The notes under the pieces are model-generated. The model had not been told where the DNA came from and ran no database searches. It saw only the letters and a list, made by a program, of their open reading frames with translations. The translations under genes were made by a program, and so were the position numbers. A stretch of DNA of 34,807 bases from an uncultured Christensenellaceae bacterium (GTDB taxonomy: Bacteria > Bacillota > Clostridia > Christensenellales > MGBC116941), in NCBI GenBank assembly GCA_910585035.1, contig CAJUEF010000005.1, positions 17,548-52,354 on the forward strand, in the 5' to 3' direction. Positions 13,349 to 20,804 of this stretch are shown piece by piece; position 1 is the first letter of the stretch, and each line of letters starts with the position of its first letter.

Positions 13349-13365
13349 ATTTTTTCTTTACTTTT

Positions 13366-13408
13366 TCTTTACCTTTCTTTTAAAAAAGAAAGGTAAAACC
13401 AAAGAAAA
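13366..13408. repeat. AT-rich hairpin repeat, copy 12
   Basis: TTTACCTTTCTTTT (13368-13381) pairs with AAAAGAAAGGTAAA (13384-13397), followed by ACCAAAGAAAA as in copy 5. Last full copy in the window. Confidence 0.75.
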
Positions 13409-13485
13409 TTATATATAAAAAAGTTCTGTTTATTACATTGATGATTAAAAAAATGTTTTATTTAAAAGTATTTAAAACATTAGTA

Positions 13486-13514
13486 TTGACATCCGACGTC
13501 CGACATAGTAAAAT
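13486..13514 (+). promoter_or_regulatory. Promoter of the small HTH gene with repeated CCGAC
   Basis: TTGACA (13486-13491), 17 bp, TAAAAT (13509-13514). The spacer contains CCGAC-GT-CCGAC (13493-13504), a 7-bp-period direct repeat that is unusually GC-rich for this DNA. It is a likely operator, perhaps for the encoded HTH protein. Confidence 0.65.
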
Positions 13515-13537
13515 GTTAAGAAAGCAGGATAAGTATT

Positions 13538-13729
13538 ATGTGTGACGTGCGAACAGTATTTACAACTTCGGAGGTTGCTGAAATGCTTAATTTAACGCCA
13601 AGTTATGTTTTAAGATTAATATCTACAGTTGACCTTTCTCCATCAGAATTTAGAAAGGTAGGAAAGAGAAATTGTCTTTTCAGCGAGGAAGCAGTACAAA
13701 AACTTAAAAACCGTAAAAACAGCATGTAA
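13538..13729 (+). CDS. Small helix-turn-helix (excisionase/HTH_17-like) protein
   Basis: 63 residues. A single winged-helix-like DNA-binding domain: FTTSEVAEMLNLTPSYVLRLI is the helix-turn-helix, and KVGKRNCLFSEEAVQKL is the wing and last helix, as in AlpA/Xis-like and MerR-type minimal domains. ATG follows a weak AGCAGGATAAG. It forms a two-gene unit with the DUF6809 gene 35 bp downstream. There is no integrase or phage gene nearby, so it is a stand-alone regulator rather than an obvious excisionase. Confidence 0.75.
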   Translation: MCDVRTVFTTSEVAEMLNLTPSYVLRLISTVDLSPSEFRKVGKRNCLFSEEAVQKLKNRKNSM

Positions 13730-13764
13730 AATAACTTAATGTTGAAAGGGTAAAGGTGAATTAT

Positions 13765-14019
13765 ATGGAAAACCAACTTTATGATTTGTTGTCTAAAGAG
13801 CCAAAAATAAATAAATACTATTTGGGGAAAAGCCAAAGTATCAGAAGTGATTTAGGTATGCTGAGGAAAACTTTAAACCGCCGTCAAAAAAAGTTACTTT
13901 TAAGAATTGTGGACGATAGTAATTATTTGCTTGAAAAGGCTGCCTTTGATAATTTTGAAAATGGTTTTCGCCTTGCAGCCAAACTTATGTTTGAAAGCCT
14001 TTACACAGTTGATGATTAA
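13765..14019 (+). CDS. DUF6809 family protein, copy 2
   Basis: 84 residues, mostly helical and basic in the middle (KTLNRRQKKLLLRI). It has the same outline as the protein at 3241-3513: a short N-terminal helix, a KYYLG-type turn, and a C-terminal helix FENGFRLAAKLMFESL comparable to DALKFGVLFMHEIF. The ATG at 13765 follows AAAGGTGAATT; a GTG 9 bp earlier is possible. Function unknown. It is paired with a DNA-binding protein, as copy 1 is. Confidence 0.65.
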   Translation: MENQLYDLLSKEPKINKYYLGKSQSIRSDLGMLRKTLNRRQKKLLLRIVDDSNYLLEKAAFDNFENGFRLAAKLMFESLYTVDD

Positions 14020-14033
14020 AAACCGTGCCAATA

Positions 14034-14061
14034 AAAAAGCCGCCGAAACCGGTGGCTTTTT
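14034..14061 (+). terminator. Terminator between DUF6809 copy 2 and nrdB
   Basis: AAAAAGCCGCC pairs with GGTGGCTTTTT around GAAACC; the one G-U pair favours + transcripts. It can also serve the converging nrdAB operon. Confidence 0.85.
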
Positions 14062-14097
14062 ATATTGTATAGGATGATTAGATAAATACTTTTGTTT

Positions 14098-15141
14098 TTA
14101 CAGGTCGTCTTTAAAGGCGGTGCTTTTTGCGTATGCCGTGTTGCGGGCTTCAAAGAAATCTGTTTTAACAAGATTTGCATCGGCATACTGGCTTACCCAC
14201 GCCATGTTTTCAGGCTCGGCAGCATATGCTTTGTCCAGTGCGCCAAACCCTATGCCCGACCATCTGAGATTGCCGAGATAACGGATATAGTCGTTTATCA
14301 TTTGCTTTGTAAGCCCTGTTATTTTATCGCCGATAACATATTCGCCCCATTTTATCTCCTGCTCAATGCCCTCTTCAAGAAGGTCTTTCATCATTGTTTT
14401 GTTTTTTTCGTTAAAAAGCTGCGGTTCTTCTCTTTGTAGCTCTAAGATAATATTTCTAAAAAGCCACAGGTGGGTATTTTCATCCCTGTTTATATATCTT
14501 ATTTCCTGGGCTGAGCCGGGCATTTTTCCGTTGCGGCTCAGGTTATAGAAAAACATAAAGCCTGAATAAAAGTATACCCCTTCCAAAATATAGTTTGCCA
14601 TTAGCACTTTGAGGAAATTTTCCGCAGAAGGGGCCTCCTGAAATGCGTTATAGCAGTTGCCGATAAAGGTGTTTCTGTTTAAAAGATGCTCGTCTGTTTT
14701 CCATTGGTAGAGTATATCGTCCCGCTCGGTTGGGCTGCAAATAGTATCCAGCATATAGCTGTAGCTCTGGCTGTGGACGCTCTCTTGAAAGGTCTGTATA
14801 GACAAGCATAGGTTTACTTCGTTTGCAGTTATATATTCGCTTATTCTTGGCAGATTCGCTGTTTGGATGGAATCCAGGAATACCAAAAAGCTGAGTATTT
14901 TATCGTATGCCGTGCGCTCGGCAGCGTCAAGCAGCGGGTAGTCCTTAGTATCCTGAGCCAGGCTGATTTCCTCGGGTATCCAAAAGTTATTCATTGCCTG
15001 TCTGTACCAGTCACTTACCCAGGGATATTTCATATTGTTAAAATCGTTAAGGTTGGTTGTGTTTCCCCCTATCATCCGCCTAAGGCGCACATCTGTATCG
15101 CCGTTTGGATTAAACAGGGGGTTTTTTATTAGTTCTTCCAT
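14098..15141 (-). CDS. nrdB: Ribonucleotide reductase class I, beta subunit NrdB
   Basis: 347 residues. Carries the di-metal site and radical Tyr used to start ribonucleotide reduction in NrdA. Metal ligands visible: Asp 90 (FLDSIQ), Glu 120 and His 123 (FQESVHSQSY), Glu 187 (ILEGVYFY), Glu 221 and His 224 (RDENTHL). The radical Tyr is probably 127 in HSQSYSY. ATG at 15141 after GAAAGGAAATATTT; a longer in-frame reading overlaps nrdA and is rejected. 16 bp separate it from nrdA, so the two are one operon. An oxygen-type class I enzyme in an apparent anaerobe may work during oxygen exposure or with manganese. Confidence 0.95.
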   Translation of the reverse strand: MEELIKNPLFNPNGDTDVRLRRMIGGNTTNLNDFNNMKYPWVSDWYRQAMNNFWIPEEISLAQDTKDYPLLDAAERTAYDKILSFLVFLDSIQTANLPRISEYITANEVNLCLSIQTFQESVHSQSYSYMLDTICSPTERDDILYQWKTDEHLLNRNTFIGNCYNAFQEAPSAENFLKVLMANYILEGVYFYSGFMFFYNLSRNGKMPGSAQEIRYINRDENTHLWLFRNIILELQREEPQLFNEKNKTMMKDLLEEGIEQEIKWGEYVIGDKITGLTKQMINDYIRYLGNLRWSGIGFGALDKAYAAEPENMAWVSQYADANLVKTDFFEARNTAYAKSTAFKDDL

Positions 15142-15157
15142 AAATATTTCCTTTCTG

Positions 15158-17677
15158 TTATGATGCGCAGCTTTCGCATTCTTCAACCTCAAGAGCTTTG
15201 GAGCGGACATAGTAAACTGTTTTCACTCCGCTTTCAAAGGCGCTTATATATAAATTGAGCAGCCCTTTTAGGGTGTATTCGTCGGTTATGTAAAAATTAA
15301 AGCTCTGCGCCTGGTCAATGTGACGCTGCCTAACTCCGCATGCACGGACGCTCCAAAGCTGGTCAATATAGTGGGCTGATTTATAATACCAATAGGTTTT
15401 TTGCGATAACTCAGGAGCAACTCTTGGGAGCATAGCCCCTTTCTTTTCTTCAATAAAAAACTTGTGCATAACCGGGTCTGTTCCCGCTGTTGTACCTGAG
15501 AGAATGCTCGTTGAGCTTGTTGGAGCAACTGCAAGGAGATATGCGTTTCTCATTCCCATTTGTGCCTTTTTCGCAAGCTCCTGCCACTTCTGACAGGTGT
15601 AGCCGCGCTTTTTAAAGTATTCGCCTGTATTCCAGTCGCTGCCTTCAAAGTGCTCATAGCTTCCCCGCTCCTTGGCAAGAAGAGCGCTTTCTTCAATGGC
15701 ATAATAATTAATTTTTTCAAAGAGACCGTCAACAAACTTTAAGTGCTCTTCGCTTTCCCATTTTATGCCGCGCTTTGCAAGCATGTGGTGGTAACCCGAT
15801 ACGCCAAGACCGAGACTGCGGTAAGAACGGTTGGTAATCTTTGCGTAAGGCGTTGGGTATAAATTAAGGTCAATAACATTGTCAAGGGCACGGATTGCTG
15901 TGGCAACTGTATTTTTAAGAAGAATTTCGTCTTCTAAATTTATGTTACCAAGAGACAGGCTGGCAAGATTGCAGACCACAAAATCCCCGGGTTTTGTGGT
16001 GGTAACTACCAATGCTGTACCTTCTTCAGTTTTGATTTCCCTGTTTACAGTGCTGATTGGGGACATATTTTGAGCTATCTCAGTACATAAATTTGAGCAG
16101 TAAATAATGCCCTTATGGCTGTTGGGGTTAGCTTTATTCACTGTATCTCTGTTAAAGACAAAAGGGGTGCCCGTTTCTACTGCGGACTTTAATATAAGCC
16201 TTATTATGTCTTTAATTTTAAAGGTACGCTTTGATATTCTTGCATCGGCAATGCAGTCATAATATCTTTTTTCCCATTCGTCCCCGTAATAATCTTCAAG
16301 GGCATAGCCTTTAACTGTCAGTATTTCATGGGGGCACATAAGAGACCAGTCTGCTTCAATGTCATTTTTAGCCAGCTTCCAAAATAAATCAGGATAGCAA
16401 ACGGCAGGGAATACGTCGTGAGCCTTAAGTCTGTCGTCGCCGTTGTTGGTGCGAAGCTGTAAAAATTCCGGCAAATCCTTATGCCATGCGTCAAGGTATA
16501 CGGCAACGGCTCCTTGGCGCATTCCCAGCTGGTCGACGGCAATAGCCGTGTCATTTATCAGCTTAATCCAGCGGATAACGCCGCCTGCCGCTCCCTTAAA
16601 GCCTCTTATATTGCTTCCCGCAGCTCTTACCTTACCAAGATACATGCCCATACCGCCGCCCATTTTGCTTACCTGTGCAAAATTGTCTATACTGCGGTAT
16701 ATCCCTTCAAGGCTGTCGGGAACAGTATCTATAAAGCAGCTGGAAAGCTGGTGGTATGGCTTGCGGGCGTTGGACAGCGTCGGTGTTGCCATGGTGACCC
16801 GCATTTCGCTGAGCATATCGTAGAACTTTTTAACCCACATAAGGCGGTTGTTTTGTTCGTTCATTGCAAGATGCAGGGCAATTCCAAGGAACATTTCCTG
16901 GGGAGCTTCAAGAGGCTCGTGCTTTCTGTTTTGAATTACATATCTTTTTAAAAGCAAATCAAGCCCTGAATATGTAAAGCGTTCGTTTCTTTCATTACAA
17001 ATAAATGAGGAGGCAGTTTCCAGTTCCTCCTTTGAATAATTACTTATTATGTATTCACCGTAAAGACCTTTGTCGGTCAAATAATGCAGCTTTTCATAAA
17101 AGTTGTGAATACCCCGGTCCTCCATTCTTTTGGCGAGGTGTCTTTCAAAATTAAAGTTTAAAAGCCTTGCGGCAATAAATTCCCATTTCGGTGCGCTTTC
17201 CGTTGTCAGTTCAACGGCTGCTTTGATAAGAAGCGCCATTGCTTCATTGGCATCTGTATCCGATTTTAAAAAGCTTTTAAACTTGTTGTGCAATGCGGTA
17301 ACAGGGTATTCCTCTGCGCGGAAATCCTTTTGAATTTTTGTCAGCACATTTTCAAGTCCGGTTATGGAAATGTCTGCGGAAATTGCTTCAATGGCTTTTC
17401 GAAGCTCGGTTCTTTTTTGCCTGTAAAGAATGTAGCTTTTAGCTTCGTCATAATAGCCCATTTCCATAAGGACACGTTCAACTGTATCCTGGATTTTTTC
17501 AACAGTCCAGTTAGCGTCTAAAACTGCCAGCTTGTCTTCCACGGCTTTAACAATTTGTGCGATAACACTTTCATTTGCTTCAAGCCCTGTGGCGTCAAAG
17601 CATTTTTTTACTGCGACGGCAATTTTCTGCGGCTGGTAAGCCTGACATAATCCATTTCTTTTGGTAATTTCTCTCAC
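15158..17677 (-). CDS. nrdA: Ribonucleotide reductase class I, alpha subunit NrdA
   Basis: 839 residues, reducing ribonucleoside diphosphates. An N-terminal ATP-cone (about 1-90, beginning MREITKRNG, with YILYRQKRTELR) is the allosteric activity site. Catalytic-domain landmarks are HQLSSCFIDTVPDS (redox Cys), CSNLCTEI (thiyl-radical Cys with Asn and Glu), FVVCNLASLSLG (partner Cys), PTSSTS and the radical-transfer tyrosines in TVYYVRSKA. The C-terminal ECESCAS supplies the shuttle Cys pair. GTG start with AGAGG upstream. Regulated by the NrdR-type boxes at 17739-17785. Confidence 0.97.
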   Translation of the reverse strand: MREITKRNGLCQAYQPQKIAVAVKKCFDATGLEANESVIAQIVKAVEDKLAVLDANWTVEKIQDTVERVLMEMGYYDEAKSYILYRQKRTELRKAIEAISADISITGLENVLTKIQKDFRAEEYPVTALHNKFKSFLKSDTDANEAMALLIKAAVELTTESAPKWEFIAARLLNFNFERHLAKRMEDRGIHNFYEKLHYLTDKGLYGEYIISNYSKEELETASSFICNERNERFTYSGLDLLLKRYVIQNRKHEPLEAPQEMFLGIALHLAMNEQNNRLMWVKKFYDMLSEMRVTMATPTLSNARKPYHQLSSCFIDTVPDSLEGIYRSIDNFAQVSKMGGGMGMYLGKVRAAGSNIRGFKGAAGGVIRWIKLINDTAIAVDQLGMRQGAVAVYLDAWHKDLPEFLQLRTNNGDDRLKAHDVFPAVCYPDLFWKLAKNDIEADWSLMCPHEILTVKGYALEDYYGDEWEKRYYDCIADARISKRTFKIKDIIRLILKSAVETGTPFVFNRDTVNKANPNSHKGIIYCSNLCTEIAQNMSPISTVNREIKTEEGTALVVTTTKPGDFVVCNLASLSLGNINLEDEILLKNTVATAIRALDNVIDLNLYPTPYAKITNRSYRSLGLGVSGYHHMLAKRGIKWESEEHLKFVDGLFEKINYYAIEESALLAKERGSYEHFEGSDWNTGEYFKKRGYTCQKWQELAKKAQMGMRNAYLLAVAPTSSTSILSGTTAGTDPVMHKFFIEEKKGAMLPRVAPELSQKTYWYYKSAHYIDQLWSVRACGVRQRHIDQAQSFNFYITDEYTLKGLLNLYISAFESGVKTVYYVRSKALEVEECESCAS

Positions 17678-17712
17678 GTTATTTATCCTCTTAACTGTTG
17701 TTATATGATTGT

Positions 17713-17785
17713 ATTATACAGATGCAGGAAGTTTTAGTCAAGTATATATTGAGTGTAAAAAAATGCCAAACACTATATATGGTGT
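17713..17785 (-). promoter_or_regulatory. nrdAB promoter with two NrdR boxes
   Basis: Read on minus: TTGACT (17736-17741), 17 bp, TATAAT (17713-17718). ACACTATATATGGTGT (17770-17785) is close to the NrdR consensus ACACWATATATWGTGT. A weaker second box at 17739-17754 (CAAGTATATATTGAGT on +) has its ATATAT core exactly 31 bp away, the spacing usual for paired NrdR boxes, and overlaps the -35. NrdR would repress in the presence of excess dATP/ATP; its gene is not in the window. Confidence 0.88.
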
Positions 17786-17961
17786 GGGCTGGCGGCGAGA
17801 CAAATGGGAGTTTATTGCCTAAAGACCTTATAAGTAAATTAAAAAGTAGTAAATATGAAAAACTTTTTAGTGATTTATCTGATATATTTTGCAACTATGG
17901 TTTTTTAAACTATGACATGGGAAATGGTGTTTTGTTTTTGTGGAATGACAAGGAAACATGA
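17779..17961 (+). other. Possible gene remnant overlapping the nrdAB upstream region
   Basis: A 60-residue open frame from an ATG at 17779 with protein-like composition (PKDLISKLKSSKYEKLFSDL, ending NGVLFLWNDKET). No ribosome binding site precedes it, and its start lies inside the first NrdR box. It may be the 3' remnant of a lost gene. I do not recognise it. Confidence 0.25.
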
Positions 17962-17964
17962 TAA

Positions 17965-18570
17965 TCACAGTTGTAAACAAGTTATTATGAAGTTAACTGT
18001 TCCGTGTAATAGCCAACAAAAAACAATAGAACCGCCAAAGCGTTTTTCGTTTAGCCAGCCTTCAAATAAGGCGAATGCTCCCGTTAAAATTGTTAGTATT
18101 ACTGTCACAGTAATACTGCGTGAGGCAATACCAAAGGGAATTCCATGGAGTGCGCCAAAGCATATCGCCTGCACCGTGTTTCCTGCAAAAAAACCAAACT
18201 TAGATGAAATGCTTTTAAGTAAAAAACCTCTAAAAAGCAACTCTTCGGAAAGGCTGTTATGAATATAAGAATAAATTAAAGCAGCGGGAACTGCTTGAAA
18301 TCCACATCCTGCAAACTGGCTGCCTGCACTTGTGATATTTTCTGAAAAATAACCGGTAAAGAGGGTGGTAAGCACAAAATAAGCCAAAGGAATTAGAACA
18401 GTGATAAGCATGCTGTTTAAAAAAGAATTGCCTGTTACAGGCTTAATAAAGCCAAGCCATTTAAAAAAGTTTTCTTGGCGCGCTGTAACGAGCCAAAATA
18501 AAAAAGGAATTGCCAAAAATAAAACTACTTGAATTAATGCGCTTATTAATTCTGAAAAAAACATTGTCAT
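17965..18570 (-). CDS. CPBP-family intramembrane metalloprotease
   Basis: 201 residues and six or so membrane segments. The CPBP (Abi/CAAX-protease-like) motifs are present: SLSEELLFRGFLL (motif 1, EExxxR), FGALHGIPFG (motif 2 His) and LLHGTVNFI (motif 3 His), which form the in-membrane zinc site. Bacterial members process peptides or give self-immunity, but the substrate here is unknown. ATG at 18570 with AAAGGATGG about 10 nt upstream. Last gene of a three-gene minus-strand operon controlled by the XRE regulator at 18969. Confidence 0.88.
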   Translation of the reverse strand: MTMFFSELISALIQVVLFLAIPFLFWLVTARQENFFKWLGFIKPVTGNSFLNSMLITVLIPLAYFVLTTLFTGYFSENITSAGSQFAGCGFQAVPAALIYSYIHNSLSEELLFRGFLLKSISSKFGFFAGNTVQAICFGALHGIPFGIASRSITVTVILTILTGAFALFEGWLNEKRFGGSIVFCWLLHGTVNFIITCLQL

Positions 18571-18626
18571 AAAATACAGCCATCCTTTACCATTAAATGC
18601 TGTGAAATTTTAATTTTAAAACAGAA

Positions 18627-18959
18627 TTACATAAGAGTAATTCCCAAAACACATATAATAGCGCCTATTGCTAAAAAAATAATGCCTACGCCAATTTTCT
18701 TTTTACATCTCTTAATAAACTCTTTTTCCGCACTCGTCATAGATATAACCGGATACTTTTTCCGCCGTATTAAATATAGAAGCAACCCTGATTGGTTGTT
18801 GGAGGATGCTGCAAGCAAGCCACATAATTTTGGTTTTTTTATTTCCCTGCATTTTGCGTCTGTTTCAACGAGACGGTACAGCTGATATGCTGAAAATACA
18901 CCAGCGGTTATTGTAATAGCAATACCAACGGCAAGTATACCCATAAAATATTTTTCCAT
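18627..18959 (-). CDS. Hypothetical membrane protein with two transmembrane helices
   Basis: 110 residues. Helix 1 is about residues 6-26 and helix 2 about 88-108, joined by a basic cytoplasmic-looking segment (KCREIKKPKLC, LIRRKKYPV, FIKRCKKK). ATG after GAGGTGAAAAT, 9 bp after the XRE gene, so co-translated with it. No family recognised. XRE/membrane protein/CPBP sets are often associated with bacteriocin-type immunity or envelope stress, which is only a hint here. Confidence 0.75.
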   Translation of the reverse strand: MEKYFMGILAVGIAITITAGVFSAYQLYRLVETDAKCREIKKPKLCGLLAASSNNQSGLLLYLIRRKKYPVISMTSAEKEFIKRCKKKIGVGIIFLAIGAIICVLGITLM

Positions 18960-18968
18960 ATTTTCACC

Positions 18969-19376
18969 TCAAATTTTTTTTACTATCTGATATAATAAAT
19001 AACTTGTACTTATTATTGCAATGCAGAAAACACAGGCAATCATGTAAGCGCTGTTTGGGAAAAAGCCTGCCATAATTAATAAAAAAGCCAACAATAATAT
19101 GTTTAGGATAATTGCACCTGTTAATTTACGATTGCTTTTAACAATATCAGTGCTTGTTTCCAGGTGTTCAAGCATTTTCACATCTCCTTTCAAAAGCTCA
19201 TCCAGGCTAACGGAATACAGGTCTGATAATTTAACTGCACTGATGATATCCGGATAAGATTTTTCATTTTCCCAATTTGAAACAGTTTGTCTGGATACGA
19301 GCAGTTGTTCGGCAACTTGTTCTTGTGTCAGCTTAGATTTGATTCTTGCTTCTTTCAGCTTCTTTCCAATTTTCAT
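18969..19376 (-). CDS. XRE-family transcriptional regulator with C-terminal membrane helices
   Basis: 135 residues. An N-terminal helix-turn-helix (about 5-60: LKEARIKSKLTQEQVAEQLLVSRQTVSNWENEKSYP) is followed by a short linker and two membrane helices (about 86-104 and 110-130). The regulator would therefore sit on the membrane while binding DNA. ATG after TATAGGAGGGG. It probably controls its own operon through the repeats at 19433-19478 and may receive a signal from the membrane protein encoded next to it. Confidence 0.9.
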   Translation of the reverse strand: MKIGKKLKEARIKSKLTQEQVAEQLLVSRQTVSNWENEKSYPDIISAVKLSDLYSVSLDELLKGDVKMLEHLETSTDIVKSNRKLTGAIILNILLLAFLLIMAGFFPNSAYMIACVFCIAIISTSYLLYQIVKKI

Positions 19377-19432
19377 TAAACTTACCCCTCCTATAACGAA
19401 TATTGTGCCAATTTTATATTCAAAAGTCTATC

Positions 19433-19478
19433 AAAAATCTTTTACTTTGTACGCTATAAGATGTAAAAAATCTTTTAC
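19433..19478 (-). promoter_or_regulatory. Direct-repeat operator upstream of the XRE operon
   Basis: AAAAATCTTTTAC occurs at 19433-19445 and again at 19466-19478, exactly 33 bp apart (three helical turns). The second copy is part of the near-palindrome GTAAAAAATCTTTTAC (19463-19478). Probable binding sites of the XRE protein. Confidence 0.55.
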
Positions 19479-19763
19479 ACGGGCTTTTAAACGCCATTAT
19501 GGGCTAAAAAGTTGACTTTATAAATTACTTATTTAATACGGTTAATAACGTAAGATAAACATGTTTTGAGATAATAAAACCAGAAAACTTTAAATTTTAA
19601 AAGAACTTCAGCTTTGTATTATAAATAGGTTCTTCTTAAAAAGCAAAAGCTTGTATGGTAAAAGAGACGAAAATAAACGAATGTAAGTTTCTTGTAAAAA
19701 TTAAAAAACTCCAAAAACCAAATAGTTTTTTAGGGAAGAGGAGAAGAAAGGAAGCATGCGTAA
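19479..19763. other. AT-rich spacer without a recognisable gene
   Basis: No coding region is supported. One imperfect inverted repeat is visible: TTTTAAAAGAAC (19595-19606) with GTTCTTCTTAAAA (19629-19641). Confidence 0.5.
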
Positions 19764-19810
19764 GCTTTTCTTTATTAAAAAGAAAAGCGGAGCCAAGTGC
19801 ACTTAGCTCC
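19764..19810 (-). terminator. Terminator downstream of tRNA-Arg, with a short AT-rich hairpin
   Basis: On minus, GGAGCTAAGTGCACTTGGCT starts an inverted repeat (19789-19810) followed by GCTTTTCTTTTT. The T run continues into GCTTTTCTTT/AAAGAAAAGC (19764-19788), a reduced relative of the hairpin repeat family. Confidence 0.75.
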
Positions 19811-19814
19811 GACG

Positions 19815-19891
19815 TGGCGTCCCCGGCGCGATTCGAACGCGCGGCCTTTCGCTTAGGAGGCGAACGCTCTATCCTGCTGAGCTACGGAGAC
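19815..19891 (-). tRNA. tRNA-Arg (anticodon CCT)
   Basis: 77 nt including an encoded CCA. Acceptor GTCTCCG pairs with CGGGGAC, with one G-U. The D arm is GCTC..GAGC, the anticodon arm TTCGC-CTCCTAA-GCGAA with anticodon CCT (reads AGG), and the T arm GCGCG-TTCGAAT-CGCGC. The discriminator base is G. Confidence 0.96.
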
Positions 19892-19936
19892 ATATAGGTG
19901 TAAATATTTTTATTATGGTAAAAAAACATTGTATTC

Positions 19937-19965
19937 ATTGTATGCCAAGGAATTTCTTTTGTCAA
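19937..19965 (-). promoter_or_regulatory. Promoter of tRNA-Arg
   Basis: Read on minus: TTGACA (19960-19965), 17 bp, TACAAT (19937-19942), about 45 bp before the tRNA. Confidence 0.75.
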
Positions 19966-20037
19966 TAGTATGCACAGATTCAAGGCTTTTGAATAGTATA
20001 GATTAGCCATCTTTAATTCATGAAAGGAAGTAATCAT

Positions 20038-20772
20038 ATGCAATGCCAGGAATACATTGTTAAACAAGGAGATACATTATATTCTCTTGCGAGACAAAAC
20101 GGTATTACCGTTGAAGAAATTTTAGAGCTGAATAAAGGTATTGAGCCAACGGCGCTTGCTATTGGAAGCGTACTTTGCATACCAAGGGGCGGAGCAATTA
20201 TTCAAGACCCGGATGAGGATTTACCTGAAGGGGTTTTGCCGCCTGAGACGGAAGAATTTGTATCAACATATGTTGTAAAGGAAGGGGACGATATCCAGTC
20301 CATTGCAGGACAGTTTGGCGTATCTGTTGAACAGCTTCTCTTTGCAAATCCAAGCGTAAATCCGGGATACATAGTTACAGGTACAAAGCTGAATATCCCA
20401 AGAGCTGACGTGCCTATTCCCGGAAGTGTTAAATATGTTGTAAAAGCAGGAGAGGGATTGCTGGACATTCTTAAAAAGTTCGGCATAGGTTATGGACGCC
20501 TTAAACTGTTTAATCCTGATACGGATTTAACACGTCTTAACGAAGGCATGATAATATTTGTGCCGGAGGTATATGGAGGAAGTATTGGCAAATGTGATAT
20601 AGGAAGTTATTCCTATACCATTGAACAAGGAGATACCATTGACAGTATTGCAGCTAAATTTAACCTTACTGTTGACCAGCTTCTTAATATGAACTCTTTT
20701 AACGATATGAATAACCTAACTGTGGGTAGAGTTATTTGTCTTCCTTTAAACCGTTTTGACGATAGTATGTAA
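20038..20772 (+). CDS. Protein with four LysM domains, no signal peptide
   Basis: 244 residues made almost entirely of LysM modules: about 4-48 (YIVKQGDTLYSLARQNGI), 76-122 (YVVKEGDDIQSIAGQFGV), 129-175 (YVVKAGEGLLDILKKFGI, more diverged) and 187-236 (YTIEQGDTIDSIAAKFNL). LysM binds N-acetylglucosamine polymers such as peptidoglycan. The N-terminus (MQCQEYIVKQGD) has no export signal, which is typical of spore-coat or cortex-associated LysM proteins made inside the mother cell. That role is an inference. ATG after GAAAGGAAGTAATC. Confidence 0.88.
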   Translation: MQCQEYIVKQGDTLYSLARQNGITVEEILELNKGIEPTALAIGSVLCIPRGGAIIQDPDEDLPEGVLPPETEEFVSTYVVKEGDDIQSIAGQFGVSVEQLLFANPSVNPGYIVTGTKLNIPRADVPIPGSVKYVVKAGEGLLDILKKFGIGYGRLKLFNPDTDLTRLNEGMIIFVPEVYGGSIGKCDIGSYSYTIEQGDTIDSIAAKFNLTVDQLLNMNSFNDMNNLTVGRVICLPLNRFDDSM

Positions 20773-20804
20773 ACTTTTGGGTATAATAACCCTGAGGTGA
20801 TTAA

